Positions 17,137 to 26,780 of a stretch of DNA of 64,000 nt are shown here, one piece after another. Numbering within the stretch: the first letter of the stretch is position 1; the number at the start of each line of letters is the position of its first letter. Made by a program: the position numbers and the translations under genes. The stretch is from Liminaster sp045576355 (GTDB lineage: Bacteria > Bacteroidota > Bacteroidia > Bacteroidales > UBA3663): assembly GCA_045576355.1 (NCBI GenBank), contig JAZNGG010000052.1:1-64000 (forward strand). The letters are read 5' to 3'. Under the pieces are notes generated by a model. The model did not search any database and had not been told where the DNA came from. It saw only the letters and a program-made list of their open reading frames with translations.

Positions 17137-20100
17137 TTATTTTACCATTACTCTCTTACCATTACGAATGTAAAGACCTGGAGTATGAACATCTTTGTGT
17201 TTTCGACCCTCAAGGTCATATATCGGAGAATCTTGATACATCTTATCTTCTGTAGTAAGATTTTCTATACCATTAACTTGTTCGTTCCTCTCTCCGATTC
17301 GGATACGTATAGCTGGTACAGCCTCCGGATCAGCTGCCTCACTCATAAGGTAGCCATTAAGAACAACACGAGCAATTGCAAGCTGCTTATTGGTAGAAGT
17401 ATTTACATAAATACGGAAAGAGAAAGTCTCATCTGCAGTTTCTACGTTGCGTAAATCATGTTCATGAGATAGAGAAGCTTCTTCTGCATTTGAGTTATCA
17501 TTACGAAGCACAAAGTAGTTAGGCATAGAAACAACGCCCTTCTCTACACCATCGATCGTGTGACCGTAGTAATAATGACCTGCATCGGTTCCAATCTTAG
17601 CACAATCATATGTTACGGAGATAGGTTTAAAGTCATAGCCTGGAGCAACAACAACTTTATAATCAACCATGATAGACGGATCAGTTTTAGCACTTGCCAA
17701 ATTGGGTTGCATGTAGGTCATGGTTTGATTAAAGAGTGTTCGCGTCCATAGACTAAGTTCACTACCAACTGAGAGAGGTGCGTCAAGGACATGGATTGCA
17801 TCACCACCTTTAATTGTACCATAGGTCTCAATACCTTTAGCCCATGTAACTGAAATACGGGATGCGAGCTCAAAGAATGCCTTGTTAGCTCCGAGCGTCT
17901 CTCCTACATAGCGATAAAAACCAACATCTTGACTACCGAGGGCAAGTGTGTAAATAAAACCGGTATAGGCCGAAACAGGAGTATCTGTTAGGACACCACT
18001 TAAGGCATTATCCTCTATGTTCGTTGCCGGGGTTGCAGAACGAGCCAAATCATAGGAACCATTTTCCCCAGCAAGAATAACTGCAGTACGAGCAGGAATA
18101 ACCCCATCAATAGGGATAAGAGAAAGAAGTTGTAAATCCGGATAATATTTACCATAGTATGCCGTCACTCCGTTAGGAATTATTATATCGTAGTCTGCAA
18201 AGAGTGTGGCATATCCTAAAGAACCAATATTTTTGGTACAAGCAATAACTGAGAAGTTTTTCCAAACCGGAGCAGTGGCATAGCGTGCTACGGAATTAAT
18301 AGGAACATAGAGTTTTGCACTATAGGAATTTAAGAAAGCCCTCGAATTGATCGAAATGGGAGTTTCTCTCTCTACACGTACGTTGCTGAGACGACCACAA
18401 TTTGCAAAGGCATCAGCACCGATACTATTAATTTCAGAGTGAAGTGTAATATCTGTTATAGAACTACAGAGACTAAATGCTGCTTCACCAATACGAGTTA
18501 CAGACTCCGGAATAGTTATGGAAGAGAGCGAACTACAACCGAAGAAAGCCATACGACTTATCTCTGTAAGACGATCTGACAAAGTGACCTCTCGAAGTCG
18601 TGGACATTGAGCAAAGGCAGTCTCTCCAATACGGGTAATGCCTTCTGCCATCTCGATTGAGAGACATGGATGAGCAAGCAATGCCTTGGGCGCAATGGAA
18701 TCTATGGTGTAGTAGTCCAAAAGACGATCGTATATGACAACATTGGCGAGAGAGGATGATGCAGAACGAACATAGAGATGCTCGTTGTCTTCATCTGAAA
18801 CTCTGCTATAGAGAACACCCTCATATAACATCGTGCCGTCGCGATCAAGCATTGGGGTCATTCGGTCAGCATAGTCTTTCCATCCATTCGCAACAAGATG
18901 TTCCTTATAGGAAGAATAGTGAATAAAGAATGGACAATCTCCTGTCTGTACAAACGCATTTACTCCAACATTGCTGACTGTCTTGCTCCAAATAGAGATT
19001 TGTTCTAAACTTTCACAATAGCTAAATGCCTCTCTTCCTATTTGGGTAATACTTTCAGGAATCTCAAGAGATGTAAGAGAATAGCACTCCATAAAAGCAC
19101 CGACTCCAATTTCCTTAAGTGAGGATGGGAGGATAAGCGTCTCAATGTCTGAGCGGAACTCAAAGGCGAAGTCTGAAATCGAAGTAACAGTGTACCCCAT
19201 CACTGTAGCCGGTATGTTTATATCGGTCAAGTCTTCAGCTCCGATCACAGTCACTTCTCGATTTTCATCAGAAGTAATCATATAATAGATGCCATTATAG
19301 ACAAACTCCCTTCCCTCTCCTGATAGCTCTTTCAATCGATGTGAATAAGCACTCCAATAAGCATGAGATTTGAAAGCCGTAAGTGTCCCAATAGGAACAA
19401 AGATAGGACACTCACGAGTGTCAAAAAAGGCACTATCACCGAGTGTAGAGGGTGTAGAATTGTTGACAGTGATGTCCTCCAGTGCTGTACAATATTGGAA
19501 AGCACTCGCGCCTATAGCAGTCACTGTAGGAGGTAAAAATACATTAGTCAGAGATGTACAACGGTAAAATGCACGAGTGGAAATAGTCTGTATGCCCTTA
19601 GACAAAGTGACAGAAGTAAGATTAGTGCAATTTTCAAAAGCCGAACTACCAATAGAAGTAACATTGCTACCAATAGAGACTGTATAAATGGATGATGTAT
19701 TGGCAAAAGCTCGGTCTGCAATTGCTGTAACACGATACCCCATTGCTTCTGCAGGGATGTCAATATAATTGATTTCAGCACCTATAACGCTGACAGTATT
19801 CTGTGTTGAGGAAGTGATGCGATAACGAATTCCTTGATAAAGGAACTCATTGTTAGAACTATTAAATATCAATCCAACAATACGATCAGCGTATTTTTTC
19901 CATCCAGGGGCACTTTTATAAGCCTCTACACTACCATAAGGGACATAAATGGGACAATCATTAGTTTCATCTAATGCATTTTCTGCAAGCAATATGGGTT
20001 TAGCAGAATGTATAGTAATCTTTTTAAAATGAGTACATTCCTTGAATGCAGAGTCTCCGATTGCTGTTACGCTATAACCCAAAACATCAGAGGGAATAGT

Positions 20101-21300
20101 CATCTGATCGCTTAGTTTAGAGGCTTCAGAGCTGCAAAGCATTAAAGTATTATCTTCTGCAGAAAGCACTTCATAGCGCATTGCAGATGATGTAAAGCGC
20201 ATTCCTGTATAGAAACTACGAACAGAGGCCAAATATTCACTCCATCCTTGTGCTAATCGGAAATTTTCGATAGCACCATAAGGGACGTAGATACGCAACT
20301 CGTTATTGTTGAGTTTGGAAAAGACACCATCACCCATGGCACAAGGGGTCATAGTCGGGACAATAACTTCTTGCAATGCAGTACAATAACGGAATGTCAC
20401 ATAGTCTAAGAGTGTGACAGTGGCAGGAATCTCTATGGAACTAAATACATTGCCGTCCTCATTGGCATAGCGACCGGTGTTATAAATAGAATAGCGACCG
20501 GTGGTCTCCAAACCCTCTTTTAAGATTATGGTAGAGAGATTATTGCAATATGCAAACGAGTAGTCTCCGATGCTCTTAATAGTAGATGAAAGAACGACTT
20601 TTTTCAAAGCAGAGTATTGAAATGCCTCTGATGAAACACTAGTAACATTATAAGAAAGGACTTTCTCCGGCAAGATAACTTCTCTAAGGTTAGAACCCTC
20701 TACAGAGACCTCGTTAGCAGACCTAACTCGATATCTAACAGCATCATAATAAAAATTTACGCCATTGGAAATTTCTACATATTGGGAATTATAAGTCTTC
20801 CAATTGTTGGTCGTCGTATAGCGATTTCGACTGCCAGCCGGAAGATAAATAACACACCCTCCTACACTAGAAAAGACCTCTGTCCCTAAGGTTGCCGGTG
20901 TCGAGCTACAAATGGTAATGCCTGAAAGTTTATTACAACCATAAAAAGCGCGATTACCAATTTTAGTTACACTTGATGGGATAGAGACAGACTCTAATGC
21001 AGTACATTTATAAAACGATTGGTTTCCAATAGAAGTTATAGTAGAAGGGATGACTAGATATTTAAGATTCTTTTGTTCCCTAAAAGCATAATTATCTATG
21101 CTCGTAACTGTATAGTTCTGGACTTTATTTGGAATTATAGCAGTCTCAATATTATCTATCGCACCAACAACAGTAAGCGTGCCACCGTTAAGTGAAAATC
21201 GAAGACTATCTACTACAATTTCCTGAGCACGTATATTGCTAAGATTACAAGAACAGACTGCAATTAGAAGCGTAAAAATTAAATAAAATCGTTTTGTCAT
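17137..21300 (-). CDS. BspA-like leucine-rich-repeat surface protein
   Basis: This 1387-residue protein is secreted (signal peptide MTKRFYLIFTLLIAVCSCNLSNIRA, likely cleaved before QE). It holds many LRR_5 repeats of the pattern ITSIGxxAFxxCxxLxxVxIPxS in six modules. Each module starts with a Y-x-V-T-[SA]-I phrase and closes with a strand like LYVPxGSxxxYxxxxxWKxY (six W-x-x-Y closures; the last reads WKNF). After about residue 1010 come non-repeat domains and an ending IYDLEGRK...PGLYIRNGKRVMVK, resembling the C-terminal sorting or anchor tail common in Bacteroidales surface proteins. Family members bind host proteins or other bacteria. The ligand here is unknown. Confidence 0.9.
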   Translation of the reverse strand: MTKRFYLIFTLLIAVCSCNLSNIRAQEIVVDSLRFSLNGGTLTVVGAIDNIETAIIPNKVQNYTVTSIDNYAFREQKNLKYLVIPSTITSIGNQSFYKCTALESVSIPSSVTKIGNRAFYGCNKLSGITICSSTPATLGTEVFSSVGGCVIYLPAGSRNRYTTTNNWKTYNSQYVEISNGVNFYYDAVRYRVRSANEVSVEGSNLREVILPEKVLSYNVTSVSSEAFQYSALKKVVLSSTIKSIGDYSFAYCNNLSTIILKEGLETTGRYSIYNTGRYANEDGNVFSSIEIPATVTLLDYVTFRYCTALQEVIVPTMTPCAMGDGVFSKLNNNELRIYVPYGAIENFRLAQGWSEYLASVRSFYTGMRFTSSAMRYEVLSAEDNTLMLCSSEASKLSDQMTIPSDVLGYSVTAIGDSAFKECTHFKKITIHSAKPILLAENALDETNDCPIYVPYGSVEAYKSAPGWKKYADRIVGLIFNSSNNEFLYQGIRYRITSSTQNTVSVIGAEINYIDIPAEAMGYRVTAIADRAFANTSSIYTVSIGSNVTSIGSSAFENCTNLTSVTLSKGIQTISTRAFYRCTSLTNVFLPPTVTAIGASAFQYCTALEDITVNNSTPSTLGDSAFFDTRECPIFVPIGTLTAFKSHAYWSAYSHRLKELSGEGREFVYNGIYYMITSDENREVTVIGAEDLTDINIPATVMGYTVTSISDFAFEFRSDIETLILPSSLKEIGVGAFMECYSLTSLEIPESITQIGREAFSYCESLEQISIWSKTVSNVGVNAFVQTGDCPFFIHYSSYKEHLVANGWKDYADRMTPMLDRDGTMLYEGVLYSRVSDEDNEHLYVRSASSSLANVVIYDRLLDYYTIDSIAPKALLAHPCLSIEMAEGITRIGETAFAQCPRLREVTLSDRLTEISRMAFFGCSSLSSITIPESVTRIGEAAFSLCSSITDITLHSEINSIGADAFANCGRLSNVRVERETPISINSRAFLNSYSAKLYVPINSVARYATAPVWKNFSVIACTKNIGSLGYATLFADYDIIIPNGVTAYYGKYYPDLQLLSLIPIDGVIPARTAVILAGENGSYDLARSATPATNIEDNALSGVLTDTPVSAYTGFIYTLALGSQDVGFYRYVGETLGANKAFFELASRISVTWAKGIETYGTIKGGDAIHVLDAPLSVGSELSLWTRTLFNQTMTYMQPNLASAKTDPSIMVDYKVVVAPGYDFKPISVTYDCAKIGTDAGHYYYGHTIDGVEKGVVSMPNYFVLRNDNSNAEEASLSHEHDLRNVETADETFSFRIYVNTSTNKQLAIARVVLNGYLMSEAADPEAVPAIRIRIGERNEQVNGIENLTTEDKMYQDSPIYDLEGRKHKDVHTPGLYIRNGKRVMVK

Positions 21301-21364
21301 AAAAATATTCGAATTATTTTACTATTTTTAATTGAAGCTCATAAAGGGTAGATTCTCATCTAAT

Positions 21365-23527
21365 CTACTGCTCTATCACTTCTCTGTTCTTTTTTCCGCT
21401 TAGCATATTACGTTTGAAGACCAAAACAGAGCGAGCTGGCAGATAAAGTTTTAACCATCCTTTTTCGTCTTTTTCGTAAAGGGGATCATGCTGTGTGTGA
21501 TAGGTCATAGCGTCATCCACAGTTCCAAATCCACCATATTTTGGATTGTCACTATTAAGGATTAGTTTATATTCTCCCTCCTTGACTAAGAATCCATAGT
21601 CTGTAAATGAGCGGTCACTATCAAAGTTAAAGACAAACAGCAGTCGTCTGCGTTCAAATGCTAAAACATGGTCTCCACGATTGTCCCAAATCGGGATGAT
21701 GGGAGCCTCGTTGATACGAAGCACAGACTTAACCAAAGTGATCATATCCTTATCAAAAGCATTGAGATATTTGTATTTTAGGTCTTTACGATCTACCAAA
21801 TCCCATTGACGACGCGCATACTTGTGACTCCAGCCATTACCCTCTCGAGGGAAGTCTATCCACTCTGGATGGCCAAACTCATTGCCCATGAAATTAAGAT
21901 AACCTCCATTAAGCGTAGATAGAGTAAGCAAACGTATCATTTTGTGCAGAGCTATGCCTCGATTTACATCCATATCATTATCATCCACCATCATGTGCCA
22001 ATACATCTTGGCATCAATCAGACGGAAAATCACAGTCTTATCCCCTACCAAAGCTTGGTCGTGACTCTCTACGTATGATATGGTCTTCTCATCCTGACGT
22101 CGATTGGTCAATGTCCACATCATGTCTGTTACATTCCAATCTTCATCTTTTTTCTCCTTGAGCAGTTTTATCCAATAGTCTGGAATTCCCATTGCCAAAC
22201 GATAATCAAATCCCATACCACCATCTTCGATGGGTGCAGCCAATCCGGGCATTCCACTCATCTCTTCGGCAATGGTTATAGCGTTAGGATTGACTTCATG
22301 AATCAGTTTATTAGCTAAAGTCAGATAGCAAATAGCATCACCATCTTGAGTCCCATCATAATAATCGCTATATCCACCAAAATCTTGACCTAAACCATGG
22401 CTTAGATAGAGCATACTTGTCACACCATCAAAACGGAAGCCATCAAAACGATACTCATCGAGCCAATACTTACAGTTGGATAAAAGGAAGTGCAGTACTT
22501 CATTTCGTCCGTAATTGAAACACAATGAATCCCACGCCGGATGTTCTCGACGACCATCAGCATGAAAATATAAGTCCTTAGAACCATCTAACAGACCGAT
22601 ACCCTCCATTTCGTTTTTCACGGCATGACTATGCACTATATCCATAATTACTGCTATGCCCATTCGGTGTGCATCATCAATTAGGTGCTTTAATTCATCG
22701 GGTGTACCGAAACGAGAAGATGCTGCAAAAAAATTGGAAACATGATATCCAAAAGAGCCATAATAAGGGTGTTCCTGGATGGCCATAATTTGGATTGCTG
22801 TATATCCTAATTTTGCCACTCTGGGCAAAACGTTAAGTCTAAATTCCTCGTAAGTACCCACTTTCTCTTCGGAAGTCCCCATACCGATATGGCACTCATA
22901 AATCAGCAACGGGTCAACCTGGGGTTTGAAGTGAGTCGTTCTGAATCTGTACGGTTTTTCGGGTTGCCATACCTGAGCTGAAAAGATTTTTGTCTCCTCA
23001 TCCTGAACCACTCGAGTAGCCCATGCCGGAATACGCTCACCACAACCACCTTCCCAATATACTTTCAGTTTGTATAGGTCCTGGTGGTGCATTCGCGTAC
23101 GAGGCATTTTCAACTCCCAAGTACCATGAGCATCAACACGAGTCAAGGCATATTCTTCAAGTTCCTGCCATCCGGTAAAAGTTCCTATCAAGACAATCCG
23201 CGTTGCGTTAGGGGCCCACTCTCTAAGTGTCCATTCAGCAGAAGATGCATGGAGACCATAATAAAGATAACCGGAGGCAAAACTATTTAGGCTCTCCGCA
23301 GACCCTTGAGTCAGTTCATGCTCTTTCCACAAAAAATATTTATATCTGCCTAAGATAGCATCACTATATGGTTGAAGCCACGGATCATTTCTTAACAGAC
23401 GCAATGACTTAGGAGAAATCTTATTCATAAGACTCTCAATACTATTTTTTTCAGTCTTTATGCCTTTGTTTGAAGCGTTGGACGAATTGTTTTTTCGTGT
23501 ACCCACTGACGTAATATTAGTTTTCAT
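21365..23527 (-). CDS. glgB: 1,4-alpha-glucan branching enzyme (GH13)
   Basis: This 720-residue enzyme moves alpha-1,4 chain segments to alpha-1,6 branch points in glycogen. Order: a Ser/Asn/Lys-rich leader of ~35 residues, a CBM48 domain (SSAEWTLREWAPNATRIVLIGTFTGW), the GH13 barrel, and a C-terminal beta domain. Catalytic residues are visible: nucleophile Asp367 in FRFDGVTSMLY, acid/base Glu422 in AEEMSG and Asp490 in SHDQALVG. The sequence resembles the eukaryote-like branch of branching enzymes (YGSFGYHVSNFFAASSRFGTPDELK). A small inverted repeat (21348-21354 with 21362-21368) overlaps its stop codon. No other glycogen gene is in the window. Confidence 0.95.
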   Translation of the reverse strand: MKTNITSVGTRKNNSSNASNKGIKTEKNSIESLMNKISPKSLRLLRNDPWLQPYSDAILGRYKYFLWKEHELTQGSAESLNSFASGYLYYGLHASSAEWTLREWAPNATRIVLIGTFTGWQELEEYALTRVDAHGTWELKMPRTRMHHQDLYKLKVYWEGGCGERIPAWATRVVQDEETKIFSAQVWQPEKPYRFRTTHFKPQVDPLLIYECHIGMGTSEEKVGTYEEFRLNVLPRVAKLGYTAIQIMAIQEHPYYGSFGYHVSNFFAASSRFGTPDELKHLIDDAHRMGIAVIMDIVHSHAVKNEMEGIGLLDGSKDLYFHADGRREHPAWDSLCFNYGRNEVLHFLLSNCKYWLDEYRFDGFRFDGVTSMLYLSHGLGQDFGGYSDYYDGTQDGDAICYLTLANKLIHEVNPNAITIAEEMSGMPGLAAPIEDGGMGFDYRLAMGIPDYWIKLLKEKKDEDWNVTDMMWTLTNRRQDEKTISYVESHDQALVGDKTVIFRLIDAKMYWHMMVDDNDMDVNRGIALHKMIRLLTLSTLNGGYLNFMGNEFGHPEWIDFPREGNGWSHKYARRQWDLVDRKDLKYKYLNAFDKDMITLVKSVLRINEAPIIPIWDNRGDHVLAFERRRLLFVFNFDSDRSFTDYGFLVKEGEYKLILNSDNPKYGGFGTVDDAMTYHTQHDPLYEKDEKGWLKLYLPARSVLVFKRNMLSGKKNREVIEQ

Positions 23528-23732
23528 GAGTGTCTTAATTAGGTATTAGCATTAATTATGAAAAATTTCCTTTTTTGAGTTTACACCTTCTCAATAATTA
23601 ATTATATGAAGAGATAAATTAAATACTTTATATATTAAGTATTATTAGTTTATATCAAGAAGTTGTAAAAGAATGAGTATTATTAAAGATACGGATAATT
23701 TATCCGTATCTAAATTAAAATATTAAGTAATA

Positions 23733-24179
23733 TCAAAGTTTAACCTTAACAATTACTTTACGCCAAGTCCCTTCACCTATGCCGGGTTGGTGTCCGTCTT
23801 CAGGAAAAAATATTGCAAATTCTCCTTTTTTGACAGTCAACATAGTTTCAGCTTTGTCATAAAAGAAAGTAACATCTTTCACATCATTATAGGCATCACG
23901 AGGACTCTTTAGATTAACTGTCGGGGTGTAACCCATCTGTTCATCTTTCTCAACTGCGACTTGAATATCAATATATTCATTATGAGTCTCCATTTTGGCA
24001 GTCTCAGCATCCTTGCCTGTTATTTCTGCATAATTGACAAACAAGTTCTTTCCATCAAGTTCGGTTTTATCCGGCTCCATTTTTGAAAAATCTGTATTAC
24101 GAATAAAATCAAACGCCTGCTTGAAAGCCGGATGAAGAGACTCATACATAGATGCGTTAACAAGTGAATCGAGTACCAT
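23733..24179 (-). CDS. YhcH/YjgK/YiaL family protein (DUF386)
   Basis: From Met at 24179 the protein has 148 residues, the usual size of this cupin-like family. The frame is open for 13 more codons to 24218, but a perfect hairpin sits in that extension, so I prefer the inner start. Family marks are the NYAEITGKDAETAKMETHNEYIDIQVAVEKDEQMGY core and FAIFFPEDGHQPGIGEGTWRKVIVKVKL at the end. Relatives take part in sialic acid or sugar-acid handling and bind a metal ion. No sialic acid genes lie nearby, so the substrate is unknown. Confidence 0.88.
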   Translation of the reverse strand: MVLDSLVNASMYESLHPAFKQAFDFIRNTDFSKMEPDKTELDGKNLFVNYAEITGKDAETAKMETHNEYIDIQVAVEKDEQMGYTPTVNLKSPRDAYNDVKDVTFFYDKAETMLTVKKGEFAIFFPEDGHQPGIGEGTWRKVIVKVKL

Positions 24180-24200
24180 AATAGTTTTAAGTGTTTTAGA

Positions 24201-24215
24201 GCGGTAAAATACCGC
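24201..24215 (-). promoter_or_regulatory. hairpin before YhcH-family start
   Basis: GCGGTA and TACCGC form a perfect 6-bp stem with a 3-nt loop, 21-35 nt upstream of the preferred ATG at 24179. It may lie in the mRNA leader. Confidence 0.35.
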
Positions 24216-24490
24216 CAAATTAGTAGTATTGTTAATAATTGAAATAATTATGTGAATTCCCTTCCTATATCGTGCTTAAAGATATAATGCGTAGATATTA
24301 CACCTAATTAATCGCTGTAAAGATATACTTATTTTTTTAATTGACATAAAAAAAGGTTTAAAAAATACATTTTTGACACTTTATGAACAAAAAAAATTAT
24401 TTTTATCTCTCAATAACAATCATTCAGATAGAATTTAACGTGTATTTTTCAATCCCATTTTTTACAATCTACTCCTCTATTTTTCCTGTG

Positions 24491-25285
24491 TTATGACTTT
24501 GTGACATCATCTTCTGTCCATATACGATAGGCCTCTATAGCTTGACCGATGAGCATTTCTTCTCCGTTTTTTACACTCGCCCCTTGTTGAGCTGCTCTTT
24601 TCATAAATAGAGTCTCAGCAGGATTATAGACCAAATCAAAGCAAACATGGTCATGCGAAATGAAATTATATGGAATATTAGGACACTCTTCAATATTAGG
24701 GTAGGTCCCAACTGGCGAACAATTGACTATTACTGTGTGCAAAGTCATGATTTCTTCTGTTAAGTCTGCGTAAGTTAGCACACCTTCTGCCGGTGTCCGA
24801 GAGACATAGGTAGGAGTAATACCCATCTCTTTAAGCGCAAAAATTACTGCCTTCGAAGCCCCTCCAGTCCCTAAGACCAATGCGCGCTGATGAGTATGAT
24901 TTAGCATAGGGCGAATGCTCTCTGCAAACCCCACTACATCACTATTATACCCTTTAAGCATAATGCCAGGCAACAATGTTTCTGTATTAGTCAGAGAATT
25001 ATGATCATCAAGACGGGTAATTTTAATTACATTGACTGCTCGGATAGCAGCTGCTCGCGGATCCAGGCAGTCAAGATATTTCATCACAGACTGCTTATAA
25101 GGAATAGTAACATTCAGCCCACATAACTCACTCTCACGTCGTAGCACATCGGGCAAGAGAGAAATATCTTCTAAATCAAAATTCTCATAAATAGCATCAA
25201 TACCCATTTGGGCAAAACGAGAGTTGTGAAATTTGTGAGAAAAGGAATGCACTAATGGGTGCCCTATCAGACCATACTTTTTCAT
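24491..25285 (-). CDS. aroE: shikimate dehydrogenase
   Basis: This 264-residue enzyme reduces 3-dehydroshikimate to shikimate with NADPH in aromatic amino acid synthesis. The N-terminal substrate domain has the Ser-x-Ser pair (Ser14, Ser16 in HSFSHKFHN) and NVTIPYK with the catalytic lysine. GYNSDVVGF supplies the substrate-binding Asp. The cofactor loop is VLGTGGASKAV. The end KNGEEMLIGQAIEAYRIW is typical. It stands alone and is divergent from the Smr gene, with a 283-bp gap between them. Confidence 0.95.
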   Translation of the reverse strand: MKKYGLIGHPLVHSFSHKFHNSRFAQMGIDAIYENFDLEDISLLPDVLRRESELCGLNVTIPYKQSVMKYLDCLDPRAAAIRAVNVIKITRLDDHNSLTNTETLLPGIMLKGYNSDVVGFAESIRPMLNHTHQRALVLGTGGASKAVIFALKEMGITPTYVSRTPAEGVLTYADLTEEIMTLHTVIVNCSPVGTYPNIEECPNIPYNFISHDHVCFDLVYNPAETLFMKRAAQQGASVKNGEEMLIGQAIEAYRIWTEDDVTKS

Positions 25286-25469
25286 TTTCTTTAAGGTTAT
25301 ATTATGATTAAATATTAATTTTCAATTGATGTATATCACTCATAATAATCTTTGATAATTATCATAATTTTTTGTGATACTCTAAGGGTTAATGCCACGA
25401 AGATACAAGATTTTGGAGAGAGAGACAAACGAATGTAAAAAAGAATCATATTATTTCATAAAAAAACAT

Positions 25470-25477
25470 TACCTTTG
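25470..25477 (+). promoter_or_regulatory. promoter -7 box for Smr-NhaC-TldE run
   Basis: TACCTTTG matches TAnnTTTG, 92 nt before the start at 25569. The -33 position lacks a clear TTTG. Confidence 0.5.
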
Positions 25478-25568
25478 TACTTCCAATCTGATATATTCGT
25501 ATAGAGAGTGCCATTAATGCGGTCTATACAATATTTTATTCCCTGTTATCATTTAATATACAAAAAAC

Positions 25569-26777
25569 ATGTCAATTATCAAAGTCGGCGATAAAGTTCG
25601 CTTTTTAGATAGTGTCGGAGGGGGAATCGTTAAACGCTTCACCGATAAAAACCTGATAATGGTAGAAGACGAAGACGGATTTGAAATTCCTACACTCGTA
25701 TCACAATGTGTCGTTGTAACAGATGAGGAAGATGCTCGACAGTCAGGCAGGAGCCATAAAGCGAAGGTGCAACCTGTACCCCAACCCTCAACTCCATCGT
25801 TTAAAGATTTAGGAAAAATCGGACTTGGCCGACATAATGATGTCACCATTCAACCAGCATCTGCGAAGAGAGTAATCGATGAGCATACGCATATAGATCT
25901 AAATCGCCCCACTGCAGTGACCGAACGTAAGGATGGCGATGTGTTGCAGATTTCTTTAGCATTTATCCCGGAAAATGACCGCAAGATACAAGAGAGCAAC
26001 TTCTTTTGTTACCTCGTCAATGATAGTAATTATTGGGTATTCTTTACGCTTTTGTGCCCTAAAGAGAATAGAAAAGAAGATGTAATTTGCTATTTTACAG
26101 GACTTATTGACCCTAATACGAAGCAGAAACTTTTTACGATAGCAGCCAGCCAGGTTGAGCAGTTGGAAAATTGTTTGGTGCAGCTCATTGCTTTCAAACG
26201 AGATAAAGCATTTAACATGCAAAGTCCGATGCACATAGACTTGCATATAAATAGTAACCGTTTTTTTAAGTTACATGCTTTTGTCGAAAATGTTTATTTC
26301 ACGGAGCATGCTCTAATGCAACCGGTAGTAAGAAACGGTCGCCCCTATCTCCCCATGAGACTAAATGAAGAGGAAATCAGCCGAAATATTCGAGAAAAAG
26401 TAGCACAAAGAGTATCCTCGCCCACCAATAAGAAAAACACTTCTCAGAAACAAAAAACAAGCACCCTACCCGCTATCGAAAAAAACGACATTGTCGAAGT
26501 GGATTTGCATATCAATCAACTTTTAGACAATACAAACGGAATGAGCAATGGGGAGATGTTGCAATACCAACTCTCTGTATTCCATAAAACCATGGACGCA
26601 TATAAAACCAAAAGAGGACAAAAGATAGTATTTATTCATGGTAAAGGGGATGGCGTTTTACGCAAAACTATAATCGAAAATCTTAAGAAACAATACGGCA
26701 ATTGCTTGTGGCAAGATGCAAGTTTCAGAGAATATGGTTTTGGAGCAACTATGGTAACAATCAGAAATAATAAATAA
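25569..26777 (+). CDS. DUF2027 and Smr domain protein
   Basis: This 402-residue protein joins an N-terminal SH3-like segment (IKVGDKVRFLDSVGGGIVKRF..LIMVEDEDGFEIP), a middle DUF2027 domain (about 110-270), a lysine/serine-rich linker and a C-terminal Smr domain. The Smr part holds VDLHINQL and the HGKGDGVLRKTI loop, then YGFGATMVTI at the end. Smr domains nick or bind branched DNA or RNA in MutS2 and related proteins. This Bacteroidota-specific arrangement has no known substrate. It is 3 nt from the next gene, so the two are cotranscribed. Confidence 0.9.
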   Translation: MSIIKVGDKVRFLDSVGGGIVKRFTDKNLIMVEDEDGFEIPTLVSQCVVVTDEEDARQSGRSHKAKVQPVPQPSTPSFKDLGKIGLGRHNDVTIQPASAKRVIDEHTHIDLNRPTAVTERKDGDVLQISLAFIPENDRKIQESNFFCYLVNDSNYWVFFTLLCPKENRKEDVICYFTGLIDPNTKQKLFTIAASQVEQLENCLVQLIAFKRDKAFNMQSPMHIDLHINSNRFFKLHAFVENVYFTEHALMQPVVRNGRPYLPMRLNEEEISRNIREKVAQRVSSPTNKKNTSQKQKTSTLPAIEKNDIVEVDLHINQLLDNTNGMSNGEMLQYQLSVFHKTMDAYKTKRGQKIVFIHGKGDGVLRKTIIENLKKQYGNCLWQDASFREYGFGATMVTIRNNK

Positions 26778-26780
26778 CCC

